Below are positions 11,926 through 23,640 of a stretch of 64,000 nucleotides of DNA, one piece after another. The position numbers were made by a program, and so were the translations under genes. Positions within the stretch are counted from its first letter, which is position 1. Each line of letters opens with the position of its first letter. The notes below the pieces were generated by a model that was not told the DNA's origin, made no database searches, and saw only the letters and a list, made by a program, of their open reading frames with translations. Source of the stretch: Leptobrachium leishanense (Eukaryota > Chordata > Amphibia > Anura > Megophryidae); contig CM019069.1 in assembly GCA_009667805.1 (NCBI GenBank), positions 55,308,422 to 55,372,421 on the forward strand, read 5' to 3'.

Positions 11926-13702
11926 AACTTTTTAATGGATTAATAAATCATCATTTTTTACTCTAAGTTCCTGAGTACGTCCAACTCCCTTTTGTTCTAT
12001 ACAGGTCTACTGGACTGTGCACCTGGGCATCATTTTTTTCTTGGTGACTCTTAGCAGGCGTACAGGGTGTGTGTGTCTGTCAAATTTTTCTTATTTTAAT
12101 CGTGCTTATAAACACTTCAAGGGTATTCTGACAATGAGTTGATGTACTTAATCCTTTATATATAATAATTATTTTTTTTCTTGAGTTACCTTTTTGTTAT
12201 TTGTCTTATGAACACATTGGGTCTACATAGTCATACATTTCCCCAAGTCCATAAGATTTGCAATTACTGAAGTTAATTATGTGTCTGCCTACTAAGGGAT
12301 GATTATGTTTTTTGTATTTATTTCCTCCCCAATTTGGTTAAATTATGGGCACTCCGGGTAAACAAAGTCCTGCTACATACCCACTTGAATCGATTTGATT
12401 CCAAGTTTGAAATTGAACTCTAATGATAAGTGCACAAAGATCCTTGGGAATTGTATAGTGAAAAGATAAAGGGGTTCAATTTCCTTACTTAAACCAGATT
12501 TTTTGGGGGGGGGGGGTTGTGATTTATACTTCTGGATTCTTGGAATGTGAAATTTATCACTCTTGTATGTTTTTTGGTCTCTAAGCAATGCTGATGCTAT
12601 GTGAAGTGGTGAAACTTTTAAAAACTAGAGTCATTGAAGGGTTGACTTGTCTTGTCTTAGAACCCATTATTTTGAGTCCCTTTTACTGTTTAAGAAAAAC
12701 CACAAAACAAAAAAAAACCAACTTTGCAAAGGCTAGCTTGGAGCTGCATCGTCACCTGCTCCACTCGAAAGGTGTAAATGTTCACCTTATTTATGCCTGA
12801 TTTTGCCTGATCATTTATTTATTCTTTTATTGTAAAACAGCTTCTTATGTCTCCTATGGGTTTAATACCAACAAACCTCATTCTTATCCATCATTGTAGG
12901 TTTCCTAAACAAAATAAAGTCTAATTTGCATGCCAAATAGTCATTATAGTCGATGACCGATTATATGTCTCTTGTATCAAATAAATTGTTCCAGGTGGTA
13001 TTTTGGCGTATGTGAAGATTAAATGTGTAAATACCCATTTTGGCTGTCATTTACTGTCCCTTTAATTGCATCTATATGTTGCTAAAATTGGATGTAAAGA
13101 TGCGGATATTTGTTTTTATTGTGTTTGGCTGCCTGCCCAGAAGTCAGTTACAACGCTGTTCTTTGGCGAATGCTCAGGCTGTTTAGTACGGAGAGACCAC
13201 TAATCTCATTTCTCTCATAACATACATACTTATGCGCACTTTATCACTCTGACAACTCTGGGCTTCTGTCGGCTGGAGAGTAAACATTCCTGCTGGCAGT
13301 TTTTATAGTGTAAAATTGAATATTATATTAATGTAAACCTTTACCTATTAAGTAGTCTGGAAGAATCAAGTGCATAAAAAAAACTGGCCTAAAGTTGAGT
13401 ATAGCGGGAGGGGAATGTAAATTTATATGCATTTATTATCGTACATAAATCCATGATTTGGAAATCTAAATTAGGTTCTCATCACATGTATTACATTATA
13501 AATATTTGTAACCATTGATGTTGTTTTGTTCATTTTATTAAGGCTTGCTGATCATATGCAGTCAATTAAGCTAATGTAACTTTTCTGAGGATTTATAATA
13601 CACTGACCGTGTTCTGTCACTTCAGATTTTGAATCTTTGACAAAAACCTTTCATCTCAAAGAATGAACTCTTTAATAATGTAAATTTGAGCGATTCTCTA
13701 TG
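11926..13702. other. No recognised feature
   Basis: A/T-rich single-copy-looking DNA with a G run at about 12504-12514, a short GT run near 12068 and an AATAAA at 12913-12918. No coding exon with splice sites recognised. Confidence 0.5.
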
Positions 13703-13710
13703 AATACAAG

Positions 13711-13842
13711 CAGTGGCGTAACTAGAAACTTGAGGGCCCCGTTGCAAGAATCCATGAAGGGGCCCCCCTCCCAAAAAAGATCCTCATTTTTACTTTTTTC
13801 CCCCTGCAATTTAAAAAAGATGGTATTTCTCACAGCTCGAGT

Positions 13843-13881
<39 letters not shown>

Positions 13882-14258
13882 CCTGCTCACGTGGATATAG
13901 ATGTGCCCCCAGCTCACACGGATATATAAATATTGCCCCAGCTCATATATATATATATATATATATATATTTATTTATTGCACCCAGCTCATCACATGGA
14001 TATAGTGCCCCAGTTCTCACCTCCTGTCTGCGGCTGTTCTTCTCCCAAGCGGCCGCTGGCATGCAGCTTGCCGGGAACCACCTAACCAGCGCAGCTGCGT
14101 TCTTGCGAGATGCGGCCAAGCTGCATGCCGGCGGCACTGCTCCCAGATTCCGGTGCTGATCGCCAGAATCTGCAGGCTGCCTGGGCGCCCCTCCATTGGC
14201 GGAATGCCAGGGCCCGGTCGCAAGTGCGACCGCTGCGATCCTGGAACTTCCGCCACTG
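13711..14258. mobile_element. Non-autonomous hAT element with AT microsatellites
   Basis: Ends CAGTGGCGTAACTAG (left) and CTTCCGCCACTG (right) are flanked by AATACAAG (13703-13710) and AATACAAT (14259-14266), a 7/8 match to an 8-bp hAT duplication. Inside are two AT runs (about 13848-13879 and 13947-13970) and four irregular units of GGATATA..TGCCCCAGCTCA, resembling the minisatellite unit at 5300-6442, then a GC-rich right half. No transposase. Confidence 0.8.
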
Positions 14259-14689
14259 AATACAATGCTTAGTACAGGTTTTTGCATGTTTGATAATTGT
14301 GAAGCCACGTTTTATTTTTGTACCAACACATTTGTATTTGCAAGATCCCTTGATTTTTGTGTATTTTAGGGCATGGGGGGAGCAGTTTGCACAAACTTTA
14401 TTTTGTGAAAAAAGAGCTCTGTGACAATTTGCCACCTAATTTGCGCTATAACATGGTCCTCCTGGAATGAAGTTGCTAATAGATTTTGTGGAGAATGTTT
14501 CTGTTTCAATTTAGATTGCTTACTTTCACTTCCTAGTTTGATGATCAATCATGACATCTGGTTAATGAATTTAAGTGGAGCTCATAAGGTCACAAAGAAC
14601 TTGTTTGTTCAGACACTGGATCAGTGTTATTGATCTTTTTGTAGGCAAACTGTTGACCTACTGTTGATGACAGGATACAAGCTATACTC

Positions 14690-14711
14690 TTTTTTTTTTT
14701 TTTTTTTTTTT
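14690..14711. repeat. Poly-T run
   Basis: Uninterrupted run of about 22 T. Flanks (14267-14894) hold nothing else recognised. Confidence 0.9.
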
Positions 14712-14902
14712 CAATTGGGCTGCAGACAGTGCCCCAAAAGGTTTAGCACTTTGAGCATGACAGCCTAGGTGCTAAAACACTGGGAAAAACTGCTTGTAAA
14801 AGCTGGCAATCTGTGTTTGACAAGGAACCATATCTAGCTAAGCATGTCTCCGCTACAGTTACTCAGAGGACAATGGCGGCCTGTGAAATAGGGCATCTCT
14901 AC

Positions 14903-15896
14903 TAGACAAGGAAAAAATTTGTTTCGGATCAATTTTTTTTTTTTTTCTCTTTTTCAATTCGTTTTGGTTTGTTCATTATGTTACAGTGATTCGTATTTCG
15001 GATCGATTCATAGTTCGGACGATCCAGATTGATTTTATTTTCTTGGATCAATTTGTATTTTGTTTTCATTCCTTTCGTTTTTATTATCTCGGAATGTGAA
15101 ACGGATGAATTAATTACTTGGATTAGAGTAATAAAACCAGATGCCTTGTCCCCTTGGGTTTAGTGCTGAAGCCTATTCAGTACCAAGGACAGCAGCTATT
15201 CTTGGTTTTGAAACCTCTTCAGCACCATGGATACCAGCTCTGCGGGCTCGAGCCCTGCAGGGCTGCTGTCCTTGGTACTGAACAGGTTTCAGCACCATAG
15301 ACAGCCCTCGCCGAATGCAGCCGGACTGAAGGAAAGAAAAAAAAAAACGCTGCATTCGGCAAAGAAACAAGGCCTAGTTTTAAAATAAATTTAGGGAAAA
15401 AAATTCACCAAAAAGATGCCTAAAGATTTTTTTGCTGCAATTTGAAAAGAATAAGCTGTTGAAAAAGAACAGGGAATATTTTTTACATTGAAACCTATGG
15501 GATTCGCCTGTTTAAAGTTGTTGAACGAACCACGGAAAATCGGGGCATTTCAGTGCTGTTCAGTGTTCTGTGAATAGATTAACCATTACTTGTCTATGGG
15601 AAATTTCACTGCTGCCGACTCGCACCGAACAGCACCATGGCACTGTCAATGGCCTGTGGTGCTGAATACAACAGAGTCAGCACCACAGCCAATGGACAGG
15701 GATGCGATGCCGAGTGTTAAGTGAAACGGTATAACAAAATCAATTCATTTTACAGTTTTGGTCCAAATCGATTAATTTTCGTTCCGTTGTTGGACCGTTT
15801 CAGATGAAACCGATTTCGTATTCTGTAAGCACTACCGTAATACGAATCAGGAAAATTTCGTCCTAATTTTGATTTGAAACTAAACGCACATCTCTA
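14903..15896. mobile_element. Non-autonomous hAT element
   Basis: The right end AAACGCACATCTCTA is a typical hAT terminus. An 8-bp duplication is visible: ATCTCTAC at 14895-14902 and ATCTCTAG at 15897-15904 (7/8). The left terminus has decayed after TAGA. The interior has repeated TTCGGATCGATT, palindromic CAGTACCAAGGACAGCAG segments and CAGCACCA motifs. No transposase. Confidence 0.7.
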
Positions 15897-16114
15897 ATCT
15901 CTAGCTGCACACACACTGGGAATCTTCCGAATGATGATTTACTTTTAGTAGTAATGAAATTTTTATTTAATTTTTTAATTTGTTCCCCTTCCCCCCCCCC
16001 CCCCACAGAAAATCTCTGGTTCCTGACATTGGCTTTCTGGAAAATCACTTGGTAGTAAAGGATTTAAATGTGTTTGCATTAGTTTAATTCAATATTCCAT
16101 TTTCTACTCTAGCT

Positions 16115-16260
16115 CAGTGGTTCTCAACCACGGTGCTCAAGTACCCCCAACAGGTCCTGTTTTCCAGATATCTGAAGCACAGCACGGGTGCAATTCCCCA
16201 AGGTAATCCTCAAGAGCTGGCCTGTTAGGGGTACTTGAGGACCGCGGTTGGGAACCACTG
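16115..16260. mobile_element. Short hAT MITE
   Basis: Ends CAGTGGTTCTCAACC and GGTTGGGAACCACTG, flanked by CTCTAGCT (16107-16114) and CTCTAGAA (16261-16268). This terminus is well known for vertebrate hAT MITEs. Confidence 0.85.
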
Positions 16261-16516
16261 CTCTAGAAGATATGTATGGAGTTCAGTATTGTATCACTTG
16301 AAATTACTGGTTTATTTTTTTAATAAGTCGCTTGACGTCTATGGAATAGAAGGAAAGTCTTCTGGTGCATTGAAACTAGTTCACTAAGCTGTTCTGTGAT
16401 CACTTTTGCAAAACTAAGTATGGGAGGATATTTGCAAGTAATGAGACGACTCTGGCAGGAAAAAATAAATGCTAATGCTTGTATTGTAACCTTCTCGAGC
16501 TTTCCTTTTATGTCTT

Positions 16517-16688
16517 ACAGGGTTATTCAGAGACAGGTGAAAAGCAGGAGAATGGAAAATCGTAGGTCAAAATTGCCAGACCAGAAAAATTCTCCCATTC
16601 ATCTCACTTTCCAAATCTGCTATTTTGACCTAGAATTTTTCATTCTCCAGTCATTCTCCTGGTTTTCACATCTCTGAATAACCCTGTA
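16517..16688. mobile_element. Fold-back MITE
   Basis: Arms ACAGGGTTATTCAGAGA and TCTCTGAATAACCCTGT close on a central inverted repeat (TAGGTCAAAATTGCC / ATTTTGACCTAGAA). TA lies at both ends, so a TA or TWA target is likely. Confidence 0.75.
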
Positions 16689-16735
16689 AGACTTTAACCT
16701 ATATGTATAGGTTTACCTTCTAAATTCAAACAATT

Positions 16736-16800
16736 GTATATATTTATTTATAAAGTATTTTACCAGGAAGGCTACATTGAGATTTCTCTTGTTTTCAAGT
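16736..16800. repeat. Dispersed repeat fragment (shared with 22790-22880)
   Basis: TTATAAAGTATTTTACCAGG and TGAGATTTCTCT with CAAGT are shared with 22790-22880. Probably a retroelement fragment; the family is not certain. Confidence 0.5.
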
Positions 16801-17366
16801 GCAAATCTCAACATTATTTTGTTTTGTAGCATCATCTTAACTTGGCAGAAATAAATCTGTGAGTCTACCTATGGGATCTATTGTATAAAATACATATATT
16901 TTCGTAGACCGTAAAATTCCATTTAGTTGAATACAAACCTTTACCCACTTTTGTTTGTGATTCTCCACATGTGATCCAGTAATAGCTGAAATAATGACGT
17001 GAAGAGACTATATATTCTAGGTACAACCTTGTTAAGCGCCAGGTTTTCTAGTACTTAGCTATTCTTTGAGATTAGGTAATTGGGTCACTACCCGGATGTA
17101 AGGTAGATCAACTTGGAAAAGCAGTCATGCCTGAAATACCAGTTAATCATGCAATTATGCACCCTTTTATTGTATCTCTAGGTATTCTGTGCCACATCTT
17201 GTTCTGACTCGGTCAATGATCTAGGTTTCTACAGTTTGTCACCCCCCCCCCCCCCCATTAAATATTTTCACATTGACGCCAGAAGAAAAAAAATTCTTTG
17301 TGTTGTCAAATTGAGTATGCGTCAGATTTTAAAATGTGACATTGGTGTTATCTTCCCTTTTTAAAC

Positions 17367-17494
17367 CAGGAATCAGTAACCTTTCTCCCACTATATGTTT
17401 TAGAATTACATATCCATTGATGCTTACTCAATAGCTTGGCTGATTTTCATGGGAACTGTATTTCCTAAACATCAGGCAGGTTTGCTGACCCCTG
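17367..17494. mobile_element. Short hAT-like MITE
   Basis: Left end CAGGAATCAGTAACCTTT and right end GGTTTGCTGACCCCTG are imperfect inverted repeats; flanks TTTTAAAC and TTATAAAT match at 6 of 8 positions. Confidence 0.55.
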
Positions 17495-17964
17495 TTATAA
17501 ATTGTGGCATGTGCCAGGCATCCTTAAGACTGAAAACCTGGAATTTTTGTAGCTTTCTGGATTTTGGTAGTTCCGTATTAGGGATGCTCTGGCTGGGTCC
17601 TCACGCTCAGGAACAGGGTTCCTGAGAGCTGCAGCAGACTGGTGCACACCCACTGGGAGCCTCCAGGCAGCCCAAGTGTGTGACATGCTGCTCAGTCAAC
17701 TCATGCTGGCGTTAGAAACATTCTGGATAAGTGGTGATCAAATGGTAGATGTCAGATGCAAGTAAAGGAATTCTGCATGGTACAAGGATTTGCCTTACAC
17801 AGAATAGACAAGTATCTGGCGCCCCCTAATGGATATAGTTAAACAATGCTGTTTGTACACAAACTATTCTTAAGTCCAAAGGACATAGAGCATTAAATTG
17901 CAGTTTAAAAAGTCAGCAGCAGATGGTTCACACACTGATAGTTCACCTCCAACCACCAGAAAGA

Positions 17965-18745
17965 GTCAATAATGGAAAAATGTGGTGACAGTCCGCGCTT
18001 CCCTCTTTTTTTCCTTTCCTTTTCTCCCCCTAAAATCTTGGTCGAGGGTCTTCTTTAAGCAGTTAATTGCTTTCTTTTATGCAGTCCTCAATTCTCAAGA
18101 TATATGGGGATAGAAATGAGAAACATAGTGTGATCCATAAAAACACATCCAAGTCCCCAAAATACAATAGTTCAACTCACATTTGGAGGTGTCATAAATC
18201 AGACAAATGAGTGAGCCATTGAGTATTGAAAAAATAAGGTTGCAGGATATCGATGAACAAAATTAAAATTTATTAAAATTTAAAATTTATTCCATTTTGA
18301 TTTACATGCCAACTGATGAATCGAGTGCATCGCGAAACGCGTATTTGTGTTTGTCTGTTTATGGAATAAATTTTAAATTTTAATAAATTTTAATTTTGTT
18401 CATCGATATCCTGCAACCTTATTTTTTCATTTGGAGCAACATCATCGGACAGAGGAGGAAAAGGGGAGCCCGATATCTCCTAAAAATATCGGTTGTGAGA
18501 TACATCTAGTGTCTGATTTATGACACCTCCAAATGTGAGTTGAACTATTGTATTTTGGGGACTTGGATGTGTTTTTATGGATCACACTATGTTTCTCATT
18601 TCTATCCCCATATATCTTGAGAATTGAGGACTGCATAAAAGAAAGCAATTAACTGCTTAAAGAAGATCCTCGACCAAGATTTTAGGGGGAGAAAAGGAAA
18701 GGAAAAAAAGAGGGAAGCGCGGACTGTCACCACATTTTTCCATTA
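17965..18745. mobile_element. Back-to-back Penelope-type terminal repeats (fold-back)
   Basis: Two arms of about 235 bases (17965-18200 and 18510-18745) are nearly perfect reverse complements, for example TGTGGTGACAGTCCGCGC against GCGCGGACTGTCACCACA. Between them is an inner inverted repeat (AAAATTTATTAAAATTTAAA-type) and a hammerhead-like core: CTGATGA at 18313-18319 and GAAACGCGTA at 18334-18343. No RT is left. The arms look like two PLTRs facing each other. Confidence 0.55.
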
Positions 18746-19319
18746 AGGATTTGCCTTAATTTTCAGGTTTTAAGGAATAGTGCCGAGCGAGTTATTCACT
18801 TTTCTAGTGTTTTATCCATGCATTCTCACTACAACTTCTGCTCTTCTAATATCCTCACATTTCTGTCCTGTAATACCTATGATTAATGTGGCTTACCGTT
18901 TCCATATTGATCAGAGCAATTAAAGTGTTTTAGAAAGCATTCAGGAAGGTGTGCTGTGAGGTTTCTGGATTTGACAGAAACCTTAACCTGATAAATGCAT
19001 AATAATCTTACTACAAATAAATGTTTGAAGGCTTAAATCATAATACATGACCTTAAGTGGTTATGCTTAACGAGTGAGCCATTGAGTATTGCATCTCCAC
19101 TTCTTATAGCTAATGGCTTCCCTGCTATTCCAGCCAAGCTACAAGTATTTGCAAAGTCCACTGACAATTTTATTTTTTAACAATTCTGTACACTTCTGTG
19201 GACCCCTGGGGCAGTGGAAGATGCAATGTTTTGCCTTCATCTCGCAGAAGGAAACTGGAAACAAATAGTTTCCAATGTTCTTTCGCAGACAGAGGTGCCA
19301 CTGTAGTTTAGCCAGAATA

Positions 19320-19490
19320 ACAGGTCTATTCAATAAAGGTGAAACTCGAATTGTCAGAAGTGAAAAATCTAGGTCAAAATGGCCAAACTAGAAAAATGCT
19401 CCCATTTTTCTTTCTAAATCTATTTGGTCTAGATTGTTCTCTTCTCCTACCAGTTCTCCTGAGTTTCACCTTTTAGTGAATAGACCTGTA
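19320..19490. mobile_element. Fold-back MITE
   Basis: Arms CAGGTCTATTCAATAAAGGTGAAAC and GTTTCACCTTTTAGTGAATA-type are inverted, with TAGGTCAAAATGGCC inside, so it is related in internal sequence to 16517-16688 but has different ends. Confidence 0.65.
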
Positions 19491-19524
19491 TGTCTGTAAA
19501 ACATCACTGCTTCAACACTTAACG

Positions 19525-19930
19525 CATTACCTCTCCTTCTCCTCCCTACAGCTCAACACACACAGCCAGCACTCCAGACTCTACACTCTGCAGTGCCACT
19601 CTCCCACCCAGTCCTAGGCCCAAACTCATTCATTCTCCTCCACCTGCAGCCACTTTATTCTAATCAACCTGTGGCTTGCTATATTCTCTCTGGCCACCAG
19701 ATCCACACTCCCCAGCTCCTCTTCTGTTTCACCTACCCCTGTCCTTTAGATTGTAAGCTCACGGGATGTCTAGCTGAGCACTTGTGTAAAGCGCTGTGTC
19801 AGTGTGACAATTATCCTAAGGGCAGGGCCATCTGTTCCTTATGTGTTTTAGTATGTCTCATGTCTGCACTCCCCCATTGTACAGCGCTACGGAATATGCT
19901 GGCGCTTTATAAATACAGAATAATAATAAA
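19525..19930 (+). mobile_element. L2-tailed retroelement 3' fragment
   Basis: Contains TTAGATTGTAAGCTCACGGG and ends TGGCGCTTTATAAATACA followed by AATAATAATAA, the usual 3' tail of L2-type LINEs and SINEs that borrow it. The same tail in reverse lies in the CR1 element at 39773-40213. No coding sequence. Confidence 0.65.
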
Positions 19931-19995
19931 ATAATTACCTGTAATTGTAAACACATTGTTAAAACCGTTAAAAATAAAGTTCAGAACAAAAGGAT

Positions 19996-20832
19996 GTCTG
20001 CAAATGATTTAGGTAAACTAAAAAAATGGTCGGAGCTGTGGCAATTGAGTTTTAACGTGGATAAGTGCAAGATAATGCACCTGGGACGTAAAAACCCAAG
20101 GGCTGAATATAGAATATTTGATACAGTCCTAACCTCAACATCTGAGGAAAGGGATTTAGGGGTTATTATTGCAGAGGATCTAAGGGTAAGTAGTCAATGT
20201 AATAGAGCAGCAGGAAATGCTGGCAGAATGCTTGGTTGTGTACGGAGAGGTATTAGCAGTAGGAAAAGGGAAGTGCTCATGCCACTGTACAGAGCACTGG
20301 TGAGACATCACTTGGAGTACTGTGTGCAGTACTGGAGACCGTATCTCCAGAAGGATATAGACATTTTAGAGAGAGTTCAGAGAAGGGCTGCTAAAATGGT
20401 GTACGGCTTGAAGGAGAAAAGTTACCAGGAAAGGCTTAATGATCTTAACATGTACAGCTTGGAAAAAAGACGAGACAGAGGACATATGATAGAAACATTA
20501 AATACGTAAAGGGAATCCACAAGGTAGAGGAAGGGAGTATATTTAAAAGGAAACAAAGTAGCAAAACAAGAGGACATAGTCTTAGATTAGAGGGGTAAAG
20601 GTTTAAAAGTAACATCAGGAAGCATTATTTTACTGAGAGGGTGGTGGATACATGGAACAGTCTTCCAGTTGAAGTGGTAGAGGCCAAAACAGTAATTGAA
20701 TTTAAGCAGGCATGGGATAGGCTTAAGGCTATCCTAAACAAAAGATAAATCCAGGTAAAGTATCCATGTAATTGGGCAGACTAGATGGGCCGAAAGGTTC
20801 TTATCTGCCGACATTTTTCTATGTTTCTATGA
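19996..20832 (+). pseudogene. 5'-truncated CR1 LINE, reverse transcriptase C-terminus
   Basis: The frame at 19994-20509 reads DLGKLKKWSELWQLSFNVDK..CKIMHLGRKNPRAEY and is nearly identical to the C-terminal part of the RT at 40215-41231. It then breaks and continues in other frames (IFKRKQSSKTRGHS). The 3' end TTCTATGTTTCTATG at about 20818-20832 is the octamer-like microsatellite that marks CR1 ends. This is a typical 5' truncation by target-primed reverse transcription; catalytic RT motifs are missing. Confidence 0.85.
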
Positions 20833-21225
20833 TGTTTGCATTGATATTCCTTTTGTTTTAAATTAGCATGAATTAGTGCAAGTTTAATTAATGTGTTGGA
20901 GTCATACTTTGTTGAAACCAACAGCATGAAAAGTATGGCTGCCAGACTTCTCTTTTTGTGTGTACACTTCTGAAAATAATTACAGATTTGTATGCACTTC
21001 ACACTGCTTTTTCAAAGAAGTAAATGGAAAAAATTGGAGCCTATGTAGCAAAAGGACACATTTATTTTACTGCGCTTCACATTTTTATATTAAATATTGC
21101 AGGCCTTGGAAAGACCTTGGAAATGCATGTTTTCCCTTTTGGCAATATGTTTATTCTTAGATTTTGTATGTAGTAAGTGTTGTTTAAAGGATTAAACTGT
21201 ATTCCAGAACACCGGTGAGCAGGTA
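20833..21225. other. No recognised feature
   Basis: A/T-rich spacer between a CR1 fragment and a mariner-type fold-back. Confidence 0.5.
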
Positions 21226-21629
21226 CAGTTGTGTTCAAAATTATTCAACCCCCACTGAAATTGAGTGTTTTGGCCAGTTTGACATTGATTTTGATCATTC
21301 AGTCATCTTGCTTACAATTAAATCAAAGAGGCACGTGTAGGTCAGACAAATATAACATAACATGTATAATGAAATAACCACAAATGTCTTTTCTGTGCTC
21401 ACATCATTAGCAGTTTGAATGTCACTTGGGGTTGAATAAAACTGCTAATGATGTGAGCACAGAAAAGACATTTGTGGTTATTTCATTATACATGTTATGT
21501 TATATTTGTCTGACCTACACGTGCCTCTTTGATTTAATTGTAAGCAAGATGACTGTATGATCAAAATCAATGTCAAACTGGCCAAAACACTCAATTTCAG
21601 TGGGGGTTGAATAATTTTTAACACAACTG
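21226..21629. mobile_element. Tc1/mariner fold-back MITE
   Basis: Almost perfect inverted repeat with arms of about 190 bases, ends CAGTTGTGTTCAAAATTATT and its complement, TA on both sides (21224-21225 and 21630-21631). The short central spacer is near 21415-21440. The TA target and terminus indicate Tc1/mariner. No transposase. Confidence 0.9.
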
Positions 21630-21724
21630 TACGTAAGTTATGTACACTACTCAAATTGGTCATGAAAAGGGGGGGGGGAAGCAGAAGTTTCTTTTTTTTT
21701 TGTTTTTTTAGTATATCCTTTCTT

Positions 21725-21799
21725 TTTATCTGATTAATCGAAAAACTAATCGGCCAACTAATCGATTTTTATGAGAATGATTGTTAGTTGCAGTCCTAG
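21725..21799. mobile_element. hAT end fragment
   Basis: ATCGATTTTTATGAGAATGA then TTGTTAGTTGCAGTCCTA is the right end of a common vertebrate hAT type. The remainder is missing. Confidence 0.5.
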
Positions 21800-21809
21800 G
21801 CAATATTCT

Positions 21810-21915
21810 AAAGTTGGTGGAAACGTAACCAGAGCTGTTGTAAACTTGACTTCATAGACTATAATGGCTTTGGTAAGTTTACAACAGCTCTGGTTAAGAT
21901 AGCAGCAACTTTGGT
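21810..21915. repeat. Hairpin-forming inverted repeat
   Basis: TAACCAGAGCTGTTGTAAAC (from 21827) pairs perfectly with the complement ending at 21896, with weaker pairing outside (AAAGTTG / CAACTTT). It could be a small MITE or a hairpin transcript; the sequence alone cannot decide. Confidence 0.6.
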
Positions 21916-22560
21916 GTAGGGCCCGTAGTTTGGGGAAAATTAAGCATTTTGGTAAATGAAATGACTTACAGTAACGTCTGCCTATATGAGTCCTATTTCA
22001 TCAGGAGCTAGACAAATTTGATTTAAGATTATTTTATTCTCAGAAGGTGGGATTTTCTGCAATTGCCTACTGTTGATAGAAGAATGGTGAAAGAGTTAAT
22101 CTTATAGAGGTAAATGGTGCACGTTTTTTTTCTCTCAATAATTCCATTGACTTTTAAAGTGGTTGTGAACTCTCCACCATTCTTTCAATTAAAGATTAGT
22201 GATTTAACTTTGGCAAAATGCAGTGAATTCATTAAGGACCTGCCACAGTTGTTTCCCATATTTTTTTTTACTGTTTCCATCGTAGTCGTCTAGCGTAGTT
22301 TCATACGTATGGTGTACCTCTAGTTTCTGCAAATATTAATCTCTGCAGTTTTCAGTCTGCAGTATTTCATTCAAAGTTTTCCAGCATGGATATAGTTATT
22401 GTTTTCTTATTAGTGGTAACAAAAACTAAGCCTGGTTGCATTAAAACAAAATATTGCTAAACTGTAATTCTGAAAACGGCCTGCAAATTTACGGTTTCAC
22501 TTCTGTATAGGATGTTGGAATTGTCTGTATTAATGTGGAGAATTGTTAGATTTCCTATAG

Positions 22561-22696
22561 CAGGGATGTCAAACTCTGCCCCCAGATGGTTCTGAACTAC
22601 ATCTTCCATGGTCTTCTGGCCATCTATAGCATTGAAGGAATTCTGGGAATTGTAGCATCAACATCTGGGGGGGGGGTCGTAAGTTAGAGCACCCTG
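22561..22696. mobile_element. Short hAT MITE
   Basis: CAGGGATGTCAAACTCTG at the left and AGTTAGAGCACCCTG at the right, flanked by TCCTATAG (22553-22560) and CCCTATAG (22697-22704), 7 of 8 matching. Confidence 0.75.
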
Positions 22697-22789
22697 CCCT
22701 ATAGGTTTTAAATCATTCGGTGATATCCACAAATTAAACACCTTTTCCAAATTTCAGGGTTGACGCGTGCATAAAATTGAAACTTTTCT

Positions 22790-22880
22790 TATTTATGTAT
22801 TTTATAAAGTAATTTTACCAGGAAGGAATACAATGAGATTTCTCTCGTTTTTCAAGTATGTCCTGGAGTGAAAAGGGGCA
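22790..22880. repeat. Dispersed repeat fragment
   Basis: TTATAAAGTAATTTTACCAGG..TGAGATTTCTCTCG..CAAGTATGTCC matches 16736-16800. Family uncertain. Confidence 0.5.
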
Positions 22881-23640
22881 CATCTAGACATGTATTGAAT
22901 ACACTCTCAACTATTATGGAGTCATCATATCCAGTCACAAAGCAAACTATTTGTGGACTGTGAAGGCGGCATGAAGCACATCATCTTTTTATGCTTTCTA
23001 GAACACACCCTATTGTATTTGTGGATTAATTTTAAGTCTTAAAATGGCTTATTATTTATCTTAAACATTCACAATATATTGCGGTAATCAGCTGAGTGTG
23101 AAGAATTGAAGGGATGATATATGCAATTGGAATTCTGAATACACATCTGAGGCTATAGCACTGAAAAACGGAGTGATGTTTGTACAGTCTGTAGGAGGGA
23201 AATGTTTTCATAATGTTGATGAACAAATCTGAATCTATGAAATGATGTTCCGTTATCTAAACTATGCATTCTTATTCTGAAACACGAATAGATACATAAT
23301 CCCTGGTAATTTGGAAATCTGAGGCAACAGTAAATGTAAGCAGGTTACTGTTTAGAGTTTGTGCATAAACTTGATTATGGTATTCAATAGATTCCTCATT
23401 TCTGCACAAATCATGGCTTTCCTTTTCTAATTAAATACAAATACTGTCTATAACACAAGTAAAAGGAGGAGATACAATATCAAACACATCAGTCACCTGA
23501 TGTACACTACTTTTGATTTCTGTGACCATTCCCTTTTTCTTACGAAAGTATATAACCCTTTCAAAATATATCCTTTGAGGGGGACCCAAGGTTAGCTGGT
23601 CATTCCCTTTGTATCTGGGGACGTAACTTTCAAAGTGGAC
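22881..23640. other. No recognised feature
   Basis: A/T-rich, apparently single-copy DNA. Confidence 0.5.

Noticed and set aside
13672..14435. Several frames across the 13711-14258 hAT
   Set aside because: They run through AT microsatellites and element palindromes (YIYIYI tracts) and match no protein family.
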